NCBI GenBank assembly: GCA_902797305.1
Contig: CADBSK010000150.1
Coordinates: 20,582 to 84,581 of the forward strand
DNA from: an uncultured Spirochaetaceae bacterium
Lineage (GTDB): Bacteria; Spirochaetota; Spirochaetia; Treponematales; Treponemataceae
DNA: 64,000 bases
Reading direction: 5' to 3'
A model generated the notes under the pieces. It did no database searches. It was not told where the DNA came from and saw nothing but the letters and a program-made list of their open reading frames with translations. Shown here one piece after another: positions 44,501 through 53,031 of the stretch (its first letter is position 1; every line of letters begins with the position of its first letter). A program made the position numbers and the translations under genes.

Positions 44501-46603
44501 AATTACGTAAATGTCATCCTAACTAAGGCTGAAACTGATAGTTCTATTAAGTGGCTGCAATATTCGATAGATGGTGGTAGTACATGGCTTCCTGATGGGG
44601 CAAGTGCAGAAGGAGTTGCTCAAAAAATTACTTCTTCTGGTTCCTTTACATATAGAGCAATAGATAAGGCAGGTAATATAAGTTCAATTCCAGAATCAAT
44701 ATATCTTGATATAGAAAGTACTTTCCCTAAATTTGAAGTTGAATGTATAAATCCTGATGGAAATTATAAACTTGGTGATGTTTTGACCCTCAGAGTAAGT
44801 TTTGAGCGTGATGTAAGTGTAGCTAGTGGAGCGGGCGCTTACATAACTGTAAATGGCAAGAAAGCAAATTTGTCTAGTAGCACGGCTCAGTCACAAGTAG
44901 ATTCTGTCGATTTCAAGTACATTGTTTCTTCAGGAGATGATTTTACTTTGAGTATTGCAAAAGCGGCTGTAGTTTTAACTGGTATTTCAGATATGTATGG
45001 TATTACTCAGGGTTCTAAAACTTTGGAAACTGCATACACAAGAAGTGGTATTAAATGTGATGGAATAGTTCCAACTGTAAGTAGTATGGTACCTGGCGGA
45101 GAAACGAGCAGCGGAAGTAATGTTTATGAAAGCGCAAATGTAATTACACTAACATTTAGTGAGCCGGTCCTAAAAGGCAGTGGAAATATAACATTGAGAA
45201 GAGCCGGAACCTGGGCTATTCCACCTGTTTTGAGTGTAAGTGATTTTAATAAGATATGTGGCGCAATTACGAGTGAACAGAAAAATACTTTAAGTCTTCA
45301 GGAAAATGGAACAGATATGGAGGATTCTGAGTGGGTTGCTTATAATGGAAGCTATTCATCTAGTACATATGAAAACAAATATTATCATGGAACTGGACAG
45401 TATGTAGGTCCTTACAAAGTTATGTCTCAGGGTATAAATGATGATGGTACTCCGGATACAACAACAAAGTATGTCCTCGATTTTGATATGGATATCTGGG
45501 ATACAGATACCGCTCATTATTTTGGAAAGACCTTTACCAGCAGTACTCAGACTAGTCCAACAACATTAAATGCTTCAAACGCTACAAAAATTACTGTTGG
45601 TGATATTCGTTCTGTTCTAGAGAGTGCTCACTATCACGAACGCATTTTAGATGCATCTGCATCGGCGGTAAAAATTAGTGATGATGGTAAAACTGTAACG
45701 ATTACATTCCCTGCGGGGCTTTGCGATACAAGTGCTAGTTTACCTGATGGCATTGAATGGGAGCTTTTAATAGATAGTGGCTGTTTTATGGACGAGTGTG
45801 GTAACGAATATGTAGCAACAAGTTCAAAAGCTGTATCAACTTCTAATGGAAAACCAACATTCTTAAGTAGTGGAGTACAGACTCCTGTAATTCGTGTGAA
45901 CCGTTACAGTTATGGACTTGGTATTAAACAAAGTACAAGTACTGGTGGAACAAGTTCTGTTACTGGTGTGTCTACGGCACCTACAGGTTATGTACGAACT
46001 CGCATTGACTGTCAGACACCTAATGTAACAATAAAATATGGTATTTCGGGAAATGATGTTTCAAATACAATTCTTACATCTGGACCTGATGGAAGAAGTT
46101 GTTCATATAAATTTGCTACTGCTACTAATACAACAACATCTAGTTTGGCTGGCATAACATTAAATACTGAATATACTTCTGTTTTTGCATGCGGAAATGG
46201 AAAATATGATACTGCATACAGAGGTTATGTTGTTGCCCAGGCGACAGATACAAATGATGTTACTTCAGACAAATCTTATGAAGGAATCTTCCAGAGCGTA
46301 GTAAAATATGATTTTAGCACTTGGGGTAGTAAACCAAGTTATATTTCTATTCGCGGAACAACAGGCTGGTCTGGTGAACCAAGTATTTCGCCATTCCCAT
46401 TACGTGATGCCCAGGTTGGTTCTCCGTATATACGAATTTGCTATAATTCAGGTAACACATATCATTATTGGGTTAGCTATGAGGTTTTAACAGATGCCTC
46501 TTTCTCTGGCTATGCAAATGGTTATAGCAATAACTATTTTAGTAGTTGGGGTTATTTGTACACAGGTGGTTATTCTGTTATGAGCGGTATTAAGTTGGAC
46601 TAA
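41522..46603 (+). CDS. Giant surface lipoprotein with Ig-like repeats, copy A
   Basis: The 1693-residue protein has a lipoprotein signal (LILTGC, Cys16) followed by DVGLG, a motif shared with the next gene. It contains several 100-120-residue beta domains. Bacterial Ig-like segments start with VVFSGTATDNRQVTRVYAEL. Later repeats share a SGNYKLGD-type start (GNCKLGDKIDIVATFSK near 700, DGNYKLGDVLTLRVSFERD near 1080). GWFIWWPENDVPQI recurs in the paralogue. The C-terminal part (APVIRVN onward, then VRTRIDCQTPNVTIKYG) resembles chitobiase-type CHB_HEX beta domains. It is probably an outer-surface adhesin or glycan-binding protein. The downstream paralogue starts 12 nt after the stop. Confidence 0.75.
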   Translation: MKKVLFSIFALILTGCTFFSCFTDVGLGTIDTEAPVISITKLSSGESELNSFEGGIYCKRNVVFSGTATDNRQVTRVYAELRWGGQESFTSIGNAAVQGTDWTFDYNFEAEGACYIRFVAEDNARNTSTKSVKTITLFVDETAPVANAWYIDRELNGIQYNLKEKDFLESLDLTLPENKDAAQNVSFTLCANASDTFGVSSVTLKIKDENGDVVAEIENSNPNNIYAPKFKVTHDILVNGKSSLASGKHYLQICYDAEDIVEFPASNTVEDAEVSAGWFIWWPENDVPQITNSEIYTNSEDNDLALNAHVKDLLCFTFFDDDELNEGYFALLTSAEKQAFTSTWNEIKENPELIIQAVKADAINGEETDDDARNDRACHFVSNGERDKNIVLKAATEAQTMQFVAIGWDNTTAKRIVTKEVSVRVTDENTPILLIASPKNNSIPTFNEGEDTTTVTGQSFDSTGCTYLEFVWIPNSLQNGYQMAKDWLDSLTTEEAHESLLKASNNLTVKDGLKLWAVELSEKVSQNSFYTQNYSFDLDLLEDFVYGNNNEKAESKKFLIKLTRKDGNYIYQDYTLEPDDLPPTIVGVTPSVDMQIVQNDKDLTLKFYAEKESGLRIDTSKYKITCITSETEEGQEVSKEQPVDGSYNDTTGYYEAEVTKETLTDLNANAKIPKYRFYAEDIFGNSNYVEYSLVISDLPNLKSISATTSGNCKLGDKIDIVATFSKIVGVSGSPYIKLKGIKNEDLGITEDDIVKAYYAGSENGGSGTTSIHFTYTVQAGDSSDGLKLYDSRPIEDNNSNSFIDEKVSINELSTAEDSDCKNLFDAKEITIDGIIPTIKNIAFTGTGPTYDEITYLNEGTTITAVLTLSEKVLVGSPSPELILYVRGDASKTVTLPFTNLSSTSSNTKITFSKTVEAGDNNGLLYYDKQAWLNNYSSIYDLYGNSITNSSTQEVASSNLYIDTVVPKTPVVAAVNSDGETIDSFETISDAKYKNYVNVILTKAETDSSIKWLQYSIDGGSTWLPDGASAEGVAQKITSSGSFTYRAIDKAGNISSIPESIYLDIESTFPKFEVECINPDGNYKLGDVLTLRVSFERDVSVASGAGAYITVNGKKANLSSSTAQSQVDSVDFKYIVSSGDDFTLSIAKAAVVLTGISDMYGITQGSKTLETAYTRSGIKCDGIVPTVSSMVPGGETSSGSNVYESANVITLTFSEPVLKGSGNITLRRAGTWAIPPVLSVSDFNKICGAITSEQKNTLSLQENGTDMEDSEWVAYNGSYSSSTYENKYYHGTGQYVGPYKVMSQGINDDGTPDTTTKYVLDFDMDIWDTDTAHYFGKTFTSSTQTSPTTLNASNATKITVGDIRSVLESAHYHERILDASASAVKISDDGKTVTITFPAGLCDTSASLPDGIEWELLIDSGCFMDECGNEYVATSSKAVSTSNGKPTFLSSGVQTPVIRVNRYSYGLGIKQSTSTGGTSSVTGVSTAPTGYVRTRIDCQTPNVTIKYGISGNDVSNTILTSGPDGRSCSYKFATATNTTTSSLAGITLNTEYTSVFACGNGKYDTAYRGYVVAQATDTNDVTSDKSYEGIFQSVVKYDFSTWGSKPSYISIRGTTGWSGEPSISPFPLRDAQVGSPYIRICYNSGNTYHYWVSYEVLTDASFSGYANGYSNNYFSSWGYLYTGGYSVMSGIKLD

Positions 46604-46615
46604 TTGGAGAAACAT

Positions 46616-49600
46616 ATGAAAAAGTATATGCATAAAATAAAAGAATTATCAGGCTTTACCTTAGGTCTTTTTAGTTTGTTGTTTACTTCTTGTATAGATG
46701 TAGGTTTAGGTTCTGCGATTGATCTTACACCTCCTACTGTAAGTATTAGCAGCCATAAGGACAATGAAGTAGTTCCTAATGCATTTACTCTTAGCGGTAG
46801 TGCCTTTGATAATCGTGAGCTTGCAAGTATTACAATTAGCTGTGAATCTCATAATTTATATTATCGAGTATATCCTGGCGAAAACTGGTATAAAAAGAAT
46901 ACTTCTACTCAAGACGAATGGGTACTTGTAGAAAACTCTGAAGGTTCCTGTGTTCAAGACGAAAAGAAAAACTGGAACTGGTCAATTTTTATTCGCATGA
47001 GTGAAGGTGACGATAATAGTTCTAGTGCAAATTTCAATTTAAATGCGTCAGTAACTGATAAACTAAATAATTCTGGTAAAGAAAGTACTGTTGAATGTTC
47101 CCTTTTGTTAGATAATGAGAACCCTTCTGTTACAATTTATAAACCTGAACTTTTAGTTGGTTCATATGATGCGATAGAAACTGAAACTAGTACTTATTCT
47201 CTGAGAGATGGAAATATAATTTCAAAATTGTTTAATGGAGATATTACTTTAATCGGTAGGCAGAGTGGCTCAATTTCATTTAAGGAATTAAGAATAGATT
47301 TTGACGATGGTAAACTTACATCCGGTACTCGCAAAGTTACAGGTGATGCAGACCCTCAGTCTAGTGTTGATGAACTGGCGGAAACAGTCCAGTTTGACGA
47401 AGATGAACCTACAGTTTATTTTTCTAAAACCTTAAAAGCAGGAACAGATAATATTACAGATTTGCGTAACTGGGAGCTTACTGTTGCTCAGAGTGATTGG
47501 GTAGATGCTGTCAGCAAAAATACTGACCTATATGAATTGGGAGAAGAAACAGGTAGTGGAAAACTGATTCGTATTGTGACAACTACTTTGAGTGATTCTC
47601 TTGCCTGGGAGCGACAGATTATCGGTTGGTTTGTATGGTGGCCGGAAGCTGATAAACCTTGGATTACATTATATTCAGGAGATGATGAGGATAATGGGGA
47701 AGATACATATCAGATTTATCCAGCCTCTAATTTTTCTGGAATTGTACAAGATGATGATGGTATTGCGTCTTTAACGTATAAACTGGAAAAATATAATTCA
47801 GCTCATAATTGGGAAGAATATACAGAAGAACAAGAAATTACACTTTCTGATGAAAATTCAACTTATTCTGCTTTTTCTATTAAGACTCCAAGCGAAAATG
47901 GTAAATATCGTATCATCTTAAAGGGAACTGATGTAAACGGTGTAACTGTTACTAGAGAAAAATATTTTACAACGCTTGATGTAACTCCTCCTAAGATTAA
48001 TCTTGAAACCCCTGAAAACAACAGTTCTGTGCTTTTGGATCAAGATGGAAATATTACGTTTAAAGGAGTAGTTTCTGATGATGGTACGGTAAATTCATTA
48101 AGTTTGATTTATCTAAATCCGATTGCAAATGAAGATGCATCTAATATTATCAGATATATGAGTGGTAATGAGCTTGAATGGGATAGAGCTACTTTTGATG
48201 GGGTTGAATCCAGTGATTATTCATTTACAAATGGACTTGCAACAGTAACCTACAAAAATAGCTTATACAAAATTGAATTATCCTACGAAGGTTATGATTC
48301 TGATACAAAAAATAATTATTACTCATTTGAAAAGACATTTAATATTTTTACAGATTTGGGAATTAATCCGGAAACAAAGCCGTTATTAACTCAGTATTTT
48401 GTTTTACGAGCTGTTGATGATGGAAACACAAAAACTGTAAATCAGATTGTATTAAACGGTGATAAAGAAATTCCAGTTATTGAAGTAAAGACAATTCAGC
48501 AATTTGCAAGTGACGATACTCCAAAGATAGAAGAGTTTGACTTTACCACAAATTCTAGCGTCCCAACTTTTGATGTGGTAGACAATGATGATTATGCAAT
48601 TTTAACAGGTACCTGGTACGATAATTCTGTTGTTGCGTGGGACAATGATAAATCAAAATTATCTCCTCTTTCTATAACATGGGTAACCAGTTCTTGTGAA
48701 ATTATTGAAGAAAACTTGAATGATGACGGATCTTGGTCATGGAAAGCTAAACTCACGAATCTTCCTAAATCCAGCCGTAGCCTTACGGTATGCCTTACAG
48801 ATCTTGCAAATAATACCAGAACGGTAACTAAATCAATATTTGTAGAAACAGCATCTAAAGGAATTGTAAGTATTGGCGCCATAAGTGATGATGGTTCATA
48901 CAATGCAGGAAAGACAATTAAAATTGCGGTTTATTTTAGAAAAAACACAAAAGTAGATTGTACAAGTGGAACTCCTACACTCATCCTTAATAATGGAGCT
49001 TATGCAACTTATACAACAGGAGGAGAAGAAGTTTCTCCTTCCAGTGTTCATGTATTTGAATATACTGTTTCGGAATCTGACGAAGATACAGATGGTAACC
49101 TAGATGTTGTTTCTTTAAGTGTAAATGGCGCAGTATATAAAGATGTTAGTACGGGAACAAATTTGGATGCTTCAAATTTGTCTTTACCAACAGAAGACGA
49201 GAAAAAACTTGGAACTAGTCGAAATATTAAGGTTGATAAAACCTCTCCATTAGTAGAAAGAGCAAGAGTTATTAGTACAAGTGGTTATTACAATGCAGGT
49301 AAAAATATATCTATAGTACTTTCATTTAATGAGAATGTAACAATAGCCGGGGCAGAAAATCTTGGTCTTGAGTTTGAAAATATTTCTTCTCCAACTATTA
49401 CATCAGAATCAAGTGGTTCTAATGTTATTATGACTTATACAGTTGGAGCTGGTGAAAATACAAACTTATTAAAAATTTCATCTATAACAGGTACAGAAAG
49501 TGTTACTGTAAAAGATGAAGCAGGAAATATTTTAACAGACTGGAATGTTGCTTCTGACTTAAATACAGATATAGTTATTGATACCACTGTTCCCGTTGCC

Positions 49601-51640
49601 CCTACAATTAGTGGAGCCTGGGGTAGCCAAAAATTAATAAGTTCAGGAACAAGTTTTACAATTACAGGAACTGAAAATGATGCAACTGTTGAATATAGCA
49701 TTGATAATGGTAATAACTGGCTTAAGTATTCATCAAGCGTAAGTCTTAAGAATAGCGGAACTTATTTTGTTAAGGCCCGTCAAACTGATGTTGCGGGTAA
49801 TGTTTCGCCGGTTGCGTCTTCAAATTCTATAACTATAGAAAAAGGAGAATTCTTAAATAAAATTACAGCTAGTACAGCAAGTGGAACTTACAGTAAGGGT
49901 AAATCAATAGTTGGTAAACTTGTGTTCCGTAAAGATATAACTTTGCCATCAGGTGCCTATGTAACCTTGAATGCTCTAAATGAAAGTGGAGTTGCTTATA
50001 CATGCCTTCTTACAAAGGCTGGTTCTAGCACTATTACAGGTGGTTGTGATTATACCTTTACTTATAATGTAGTCGAGGGTGACTATATTCCAGGTGAAGC
50101 CGCTTTGGATGTGACAGGATGGTCTTTTGACAGCGTTACTTACAGTACAGGAATTGAAGAAGTTGGAGACTTAACATATTCTTTAGTATACAGTTCTGCT
50201 GTAACAAGCGATAATGGAAAAGCTCTTGCAGATAATAAAGTTATCAAAATCTTAACAGGAGTTCCTTCTATTGATAGTGTTTCTTTGTCAGGGACAGCGT
50301 TAACGATTACGTTTGACAGAGCAGTTTCTAAAGGTACAGGAACAATTTCGTTAGCTTTGAACGGAGATTCATATTCTGATTCTTATATTGCTCCAGCTGT
50401 GCTTGCCGTAAGTGATTATTCTTCTGCATTTGCTGATTATTATACAGCAGGGCTGAATGGTGCGACTTTAAACAGTGATAGTACCTTAACTAATGATACA
50501 ACAACAAAATATGTATTGAATTTTGCTATAGAGCCTACAAATTCAACTTTGATAGACCTGTTTAAGACAGAAGGCAGAAATAAATTAGAAATTCCGATTG
50601 TTGCAAATAGTGTTGCTGTTAATGATAAGGTTGTAACTGTTAATTTGGGTACTACATATGAAATTCCTATTCTAGGTGCTAAATATAAAATTACAGTTCC
50701 AGCAGGTGCTTTTAGCGATATAGTACAAAATAAAAATGCTGAATATGTTGCCAGTGTAACAAGTAGTGGGGTAGAAGCTCCTGTAATTCGTGTTAACAAA
50801 GGTAGTCAAACTATTACACCTGGAACAAGTCCAAATTATACTACAGGTTCTAGTGTAACTATGCCGGCAACAGCCAGCGTACGTATTGATTGTCAGACTC
50901 CTGGTGCAACTATAAAATATGGAAAGGAAGAAACAACTCCGTCTGCCGTTTATGTGATAAATTCAAATCAGGTATATAACACTGTAACAGCAGGAGCAAC
51001 TGTTCCTTCTGCAAGTATAAGTTATACTTCTTCATTTACTTTGGGTAGTGCGATTAGTTCGTATGATGGAGCAACAGGATTAAAAATTGCTATTACAGCA
51101 ACCTCTACAAAAGGTACTGCAACTGCTACTTCATACGAATATGCAACCCGTACTGTATTAAAATTGAATATTACTGGTAACTACAATACCTGGAACGGGG
51201 ATTATAGTACAACTTCTGCTATTACGGAAAACGGCAGTGCTTTAACATTTGGAAAGCTTAAAGTTTGGGTTGTAGGTGGAACATCGACATCAGGAGGTAA
51301 TTCTATCGATCCATTCCCTCTGTCTTGGAGTGATAGCAGTAATTTTAAATTGATGAAGAGTGACACAGGATTCACTAGTTCAGGTATGAAATCCGAGTGG
51401 TACTGGGTTAGCTGGGATATTACAACAAAAACATATCATGGATTTGTTATTGGTGATGTTCCTAGTGATGCTGCAATAGAAGGACCTTCTCAATGGTATT
51501 CAGCAGAGGGTGGCTGGGACCCTCAAAAAATGAATTATCCTTTGTATCCGGGAGAAACCTTGATAATGTGTGTATCTGGTAGTGTTACTTATACTAATGG
51601 TAATTTCCATTGGGTATTGAAGAATCACGCAACAAGATAA
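46616..51640 (+). CDS. Giant surface lipoprotein with Ig-like repeats, copy B
   Basis: The chosen start is ATG 46616, preceded by GGAG at the right spacing; a TTG at 46604 is in frame. The 1674-residue protein has a lipoprotein signal (SLLFTSC, Cys26) followed by DVGLG and Ig-like SGSAFDNRELASITI. It carries at least three KG/AGK-type repeats: DGSYNAGKTIKIAVYFRK, SGYYNAGKNISIVLSFNE and SGTYSKGKSIVGKLVFRK. It keeps the GWFVWWPEADKPWI motif and the C-terminal APVIRVNKG and VRIDCQTPGATIKYG region of its neighbour. The two are tandem paralogues that have diverged. The stop codon abuts an inverted repeat of an IS-like element. Confidence 0.75.
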   Translation: MKKYMHKIKELSGFTLGLFSLLFTSCIDVGLGSAIDLTPPTVSISSHKDNEVVPNAFTLSGSAFDNRELASITISCESHNLYYRVYPGENWYKKNTSTQDEWVLVENSEGSCVQDEKKNWNWSIFIRMSEGDDNSSSANFNLNASVTDKLNNSGKESTVECSLLLDNENPSVTIYKPELLVGSYDAIETETSTYSLRDGNIISKLFNGDITLIGRQSGSISFKELRIDFDDGKLTSGTRKVTGDADPQSSVDELAETVQFDEDEPTVYFSKTLKAGTDNITDLRNWELTVAQSDWVDAVSKNTDLYELGEETGSGKLIRIVTTTLSDSLAWERQIIGWFVWWPEADKPWITLYSGDDEDNGEDTYQIYPASNFSGIVQDDDGIASLTYKLEKYNSAHNWEEYTEEQEITLSDENSTYSAFSIKTPSENGKYRIILKGTDVNGVTVTREKYFTTLDVTPPKINLETPENNSSVLLDQDGNITFKGVVSDDGTVNSLSLIYLNPIANEDASNIIRYMSGNELEWDRATFDGVESSDYSFTNGLATVTYKNSLYKIELSYEGYDSDTKNNYYSFEKTFNIFTDLGINPETKPLLTQYFVLRAVDDGNTKTVNQIVLNGDKEIPVIEVKTIQQFASDDTPKIEEFDFTTNSSVPTFDVVDNDDYAILTGTWYDNSVVAWDNDKSKLSPLSITWVTSSCEIIEENLNDDGSWSWKAKLTNLPKSSRSLTVCLTDLANNTRTVTKSIFVETASKGIVSIGAISDDGSYNAGKTIKIAVYFRKNTKVDCTSGTPTLILNNGAYATYTTGGEEVSPSSVHVFEYTVSESDEDTDGNLDVVSLSVNGAVYKDVSTGTNLDASNLSLPTEDEKKLGTSRNIKVDKTSPLVERARVISTSGYYNAGKNISIVLSFNENVTIAGAENLGLEFENISSPTITSESSGSNVIMTYTVGAGENTNLLKISSITGTESVTVKDEAGNILTDWNVASDLNTDIVIDTTVPVAPTISGAWGSQKLISSGTSFTITGTENDATVEYSIDNGNNWLKYSSSVSLKNSGTYFVKARQTDVAGNVSPVASSNSITIEKGEFLNKITASTASGTYSKGKSIVGKLVFRKDITLPSGAYVTLNALNESGVAYTCLLTKAGSSTITGGCDYTFTYNVVEGDYIPGEAALDVTGWSFDSVTYSTGIEEVGDLTYSLVYSSAVTSDNGKALADNKVIKILTGVPSIDSVSLSGTALTITFDRAVSKGTGTISLALNGDSYSDSYIAPAVLAVSDYSSAFADYYTAGLNGATLNSDSTLTNDTTTKYVLNFAIEPTNSTLIDLFKTEGRNKLEIPIVANSVAVNDKVVTVNLGTTYEIPILGAKYKITVPAGAFSDIVQNKNAEYVASVTSSGVEAPVIRVNKGSQTITPGTSPNYTTGSSVTMPATASVRIDCQTPGATIKYGKEETTPSAVYVINSNQVYNTVTAGATVPSASISYTSSFTLGSAISSYDGATGLKIAITATSTKGTATATSYEYATRTVLKLNITGNYNTWNGDYSTTSAITENGSALTFGKLKVWVVGGTSTSGGNSIDPFPLSWSDSSNFKLMKSDTGFTSSGMKSEWYWVSWDITTKTYHGFVIGDVPSDAAIEGPSQWYSAEGGWDPQKMNYPLYPGETLIMCVSGSVTYTNGNFHWVLKNHATR

Positions 51641-51687
51641 TGAACTGCCCCCATTTTTTTAGACAGTTATTACGCACATTTTAGGTC

Positions 51688-52158
51688 ATGTTAAGTAAAC
51701 AGTCATTCTTTCTAATTTTTTCAATACTTTTCTATTGTGCAGCATTCCTGATGTATGTCGTAGATCCATTTTTACTTATGGATAAATCGAATATAGAGTT
51801 ATTTGAGCCAAATATACTTTGCTGTATTTTTACGATGTTTTCCTTTTTCTTTTTGTTTAGGAGATTTCAGGTAAAAAAAAGGATAAAATTTACATACTTC
51901 ATTCTTTTTTTTATGACATACATTGCTTTAGTTTTAGGAAATAATAATGTATTTGATTTTGTAGTAAAAGAATTAATCAAATATTATGAGAATAATAATA
52001 TGACAGAATCATATCAATATGAACAATTGTGGATTATATGGGCAAATGATTTATCAAGAAATTTAATGTATTTATTTGCTGTGTTCTATAGCCTTTTAAC
52101 TACACTGATTTATTTTATAATTTCTAAAATTTTTAGAAAAAAGAAAGGAAAAGAATAG
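51688..52158 (+). CDS. Small membrane protein of unknown function
   Basis: The 156-residue protein has about four hydrophobic segments (near 5-28, 40-58, 67-87 and 125-148). One 35-residue polar loop is rich in Asn/Glu/Tyr. Only AGG lies near the ATG, so translation may be weak. It sits at the left of the IS-like bracket. No family recognised. Confidence 0.55.
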   Translation: MLSKQSFFLIFSILFYCAAFLMYVVDPFLLMDKSNIELFEPNILCCIFTMFSFFFLFRRFQVKKRIKFTYFILFFMTYIALVLGNNNVFDFVVKELIKYYENNNMTESYQYEQLWIIWANDLSRNLMYLFAVFYSLLTTLIYFIISKIFRKKKGKE

Positions 52159-52283
52159 AGATTCAATGAAAATCAAAGAAAATTATGTCCGCAAATGAGA
52201 CATGAAATGGGGCTCAAAAATGAAAACTAGATAATTTGTGTATTAATTTAGTTGTTATGATATAATAAATGCGGGGGTATTTT

Positions 52284-52541
52284 ATGCCATGTATATCTAG
52301 TTTTTATGGGCTTTTGATTTATATGTATGGTGATGACCATAATCCGCCTCACTTCCATGTGAATTATGGAGGAACGTGGTCTGTCATTGATTTTGATGGT
52401 AACATAATTGAAGGTGAACTTCCTTCATCTAAGTTAAAGCTTGTGAGTGCATGGGCAGAAATCCATAGGGATGAGCTTATTGCGAACTGGGAACTTGCAA
52501 AAAATAAGGAAACCCTTGTAAAAATTTTACCTTTGCAATAA
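52284..52541 (+). CDS. DUF4160-family protein
   Basis: The start is set at ATG 52284 because GGGGG is seven bases upstream; an ATG at 52269 is also open. The 85-residue protein reads MPCISSFYGLLIYMYGDDHN, then PPHFHV, which is diagnostic of DUF4160. This family is repeatedly found next to DUF2442 genes, as here (12 nt downstream). Such pairs are suspected toxin-antitoxin or small regulatory modules, but the biochemical function is not established. Confidence 0.85.
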   Translation: MPCISSFYGLLIYMYGDDHNPPHFHVNYGGTWSVIDFDGNIIEGELPSSKLKLVSAWAEIHRDELIANWELAKNKETLVKILPLQ

Positions 52542-52553
52542 GGGGTATAGGTT

Positions 52554-52802
52554 ATGAGTGCATATTGGACAGTTAAAAATGTAGAATCTCTCAAAGATTA
52601 TAAAATCTTACTTACTTTTGAAAAAGGGATTAAGAAGATTTTTGATATGAAGCCGTATCTAAAATATCCGATGTATAAACCTCTTGAAGATATTTCCCTT
52701 TTTAATATGGCTCATACAAATGGTGAAACCGTTATTTGGACAGACGACATAGATATTGCACCAGAAACCCTTTTCGAGAAAGGAATTTCTTTTGATGATT
52801 GA
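52554..52802 (+). CDS. DUF2442-family protein
   Basis: The 82-residue product has the DUF2442 pattern: VKNVESLKDYKILLTFEKG, KKIFDMKPYL, then ETVIWTDDIDIAPETLFEKG. It follows the DUF4160 gene by 12 nt with AGGGG before its ATG, so the two are cotranscribed. DUF2442 proteins bind DNA-like partners in some systems, but its role here is inferred only from the pairing. Confidence 0.85.
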   Translation: MSAYWTVKNVESLKDYKILLTFEKGIKKIFDMKPYLKYPMYKPLEDISLFNMAHTNGETVIWTDDIDIAPETLFEKGISFDD

Positions 52803-52916
52803 TAATTGAAAAGAGTTTGATCTACAAACTTTGTAATGATTGGCATAAACTTCTTGTTTGTATTCTGCCAAAACCTTTGCTCTCAAGTCAATCGGATAAG
52901 GAATTGTAACTCCCAT
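52803..52916 (-). pseudogene. Truncated ORF at the right end of the IS-like bracket, possible transposase N-terminus
   Basis: The frame begins MGVTIPYPIDLRAKVLAEYK with a perfect SD (GGAGG, seven bases upstream). It then runs into the 3' end of the DUF2442 gene on the other strand after about 38 codons. The strong translation start beside an inverted repeat suggests the 5' part of an IS-encoded gene whose body was replaced. I cannot confirm transposase homology from so short a piece. Confidence 0.45.
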
Positions 52917-52996
52917 TTTCTAACCTCCAAAAAGTGTCTAACTTTTTAGGGTCAGTTCATAATGCAAACAGGGGGCAGGCCTTTTTCCTCTTCCCC

Positions 52997-53025
52997 TTGT
53001 TTAAATCCAGCGCAGATGATATTTT
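52997..53025 (+). promoter_or_regulatory. Promoter of the DNA methyltransferase gene
   Basis: TTGTTT (52997-53002), a 17-bp spacer and TATTTT (53020-53025) are followed by six bases and the ATG at 53032. No SD is present, giving the leaderless geometry seen elsewhere. Boxes are moderate matches. Confidence 0.45.
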
Positions 53026-53031
53026 TTTATT

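Larger units (their letters stand above)
51641..52959. mobile_element. IS3-like bracket: 26-bp inverted ends holding cargo instead of a full transposase
   Basis: The left end (51641-51666, TGAACTGCCCCC...TAGACA) and the reverse complement of the right end (52934-52959) match at 19 of 26 positions. Both sides are flanked by TAA, a possible 3-bp target duplication. At the right end a minus-strand frame starts with GGAGG-TTAGAAA-ATG, as at an IS3-type transposase 5' end, but stops after roughly 38 codons. The interior carries a membrane protein, a DUF4160 gene and a DUF2442 gene. The 1319-bp length fits an IS3-family element. Family and activity are inferred from ends only. Confidence 0.55.
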
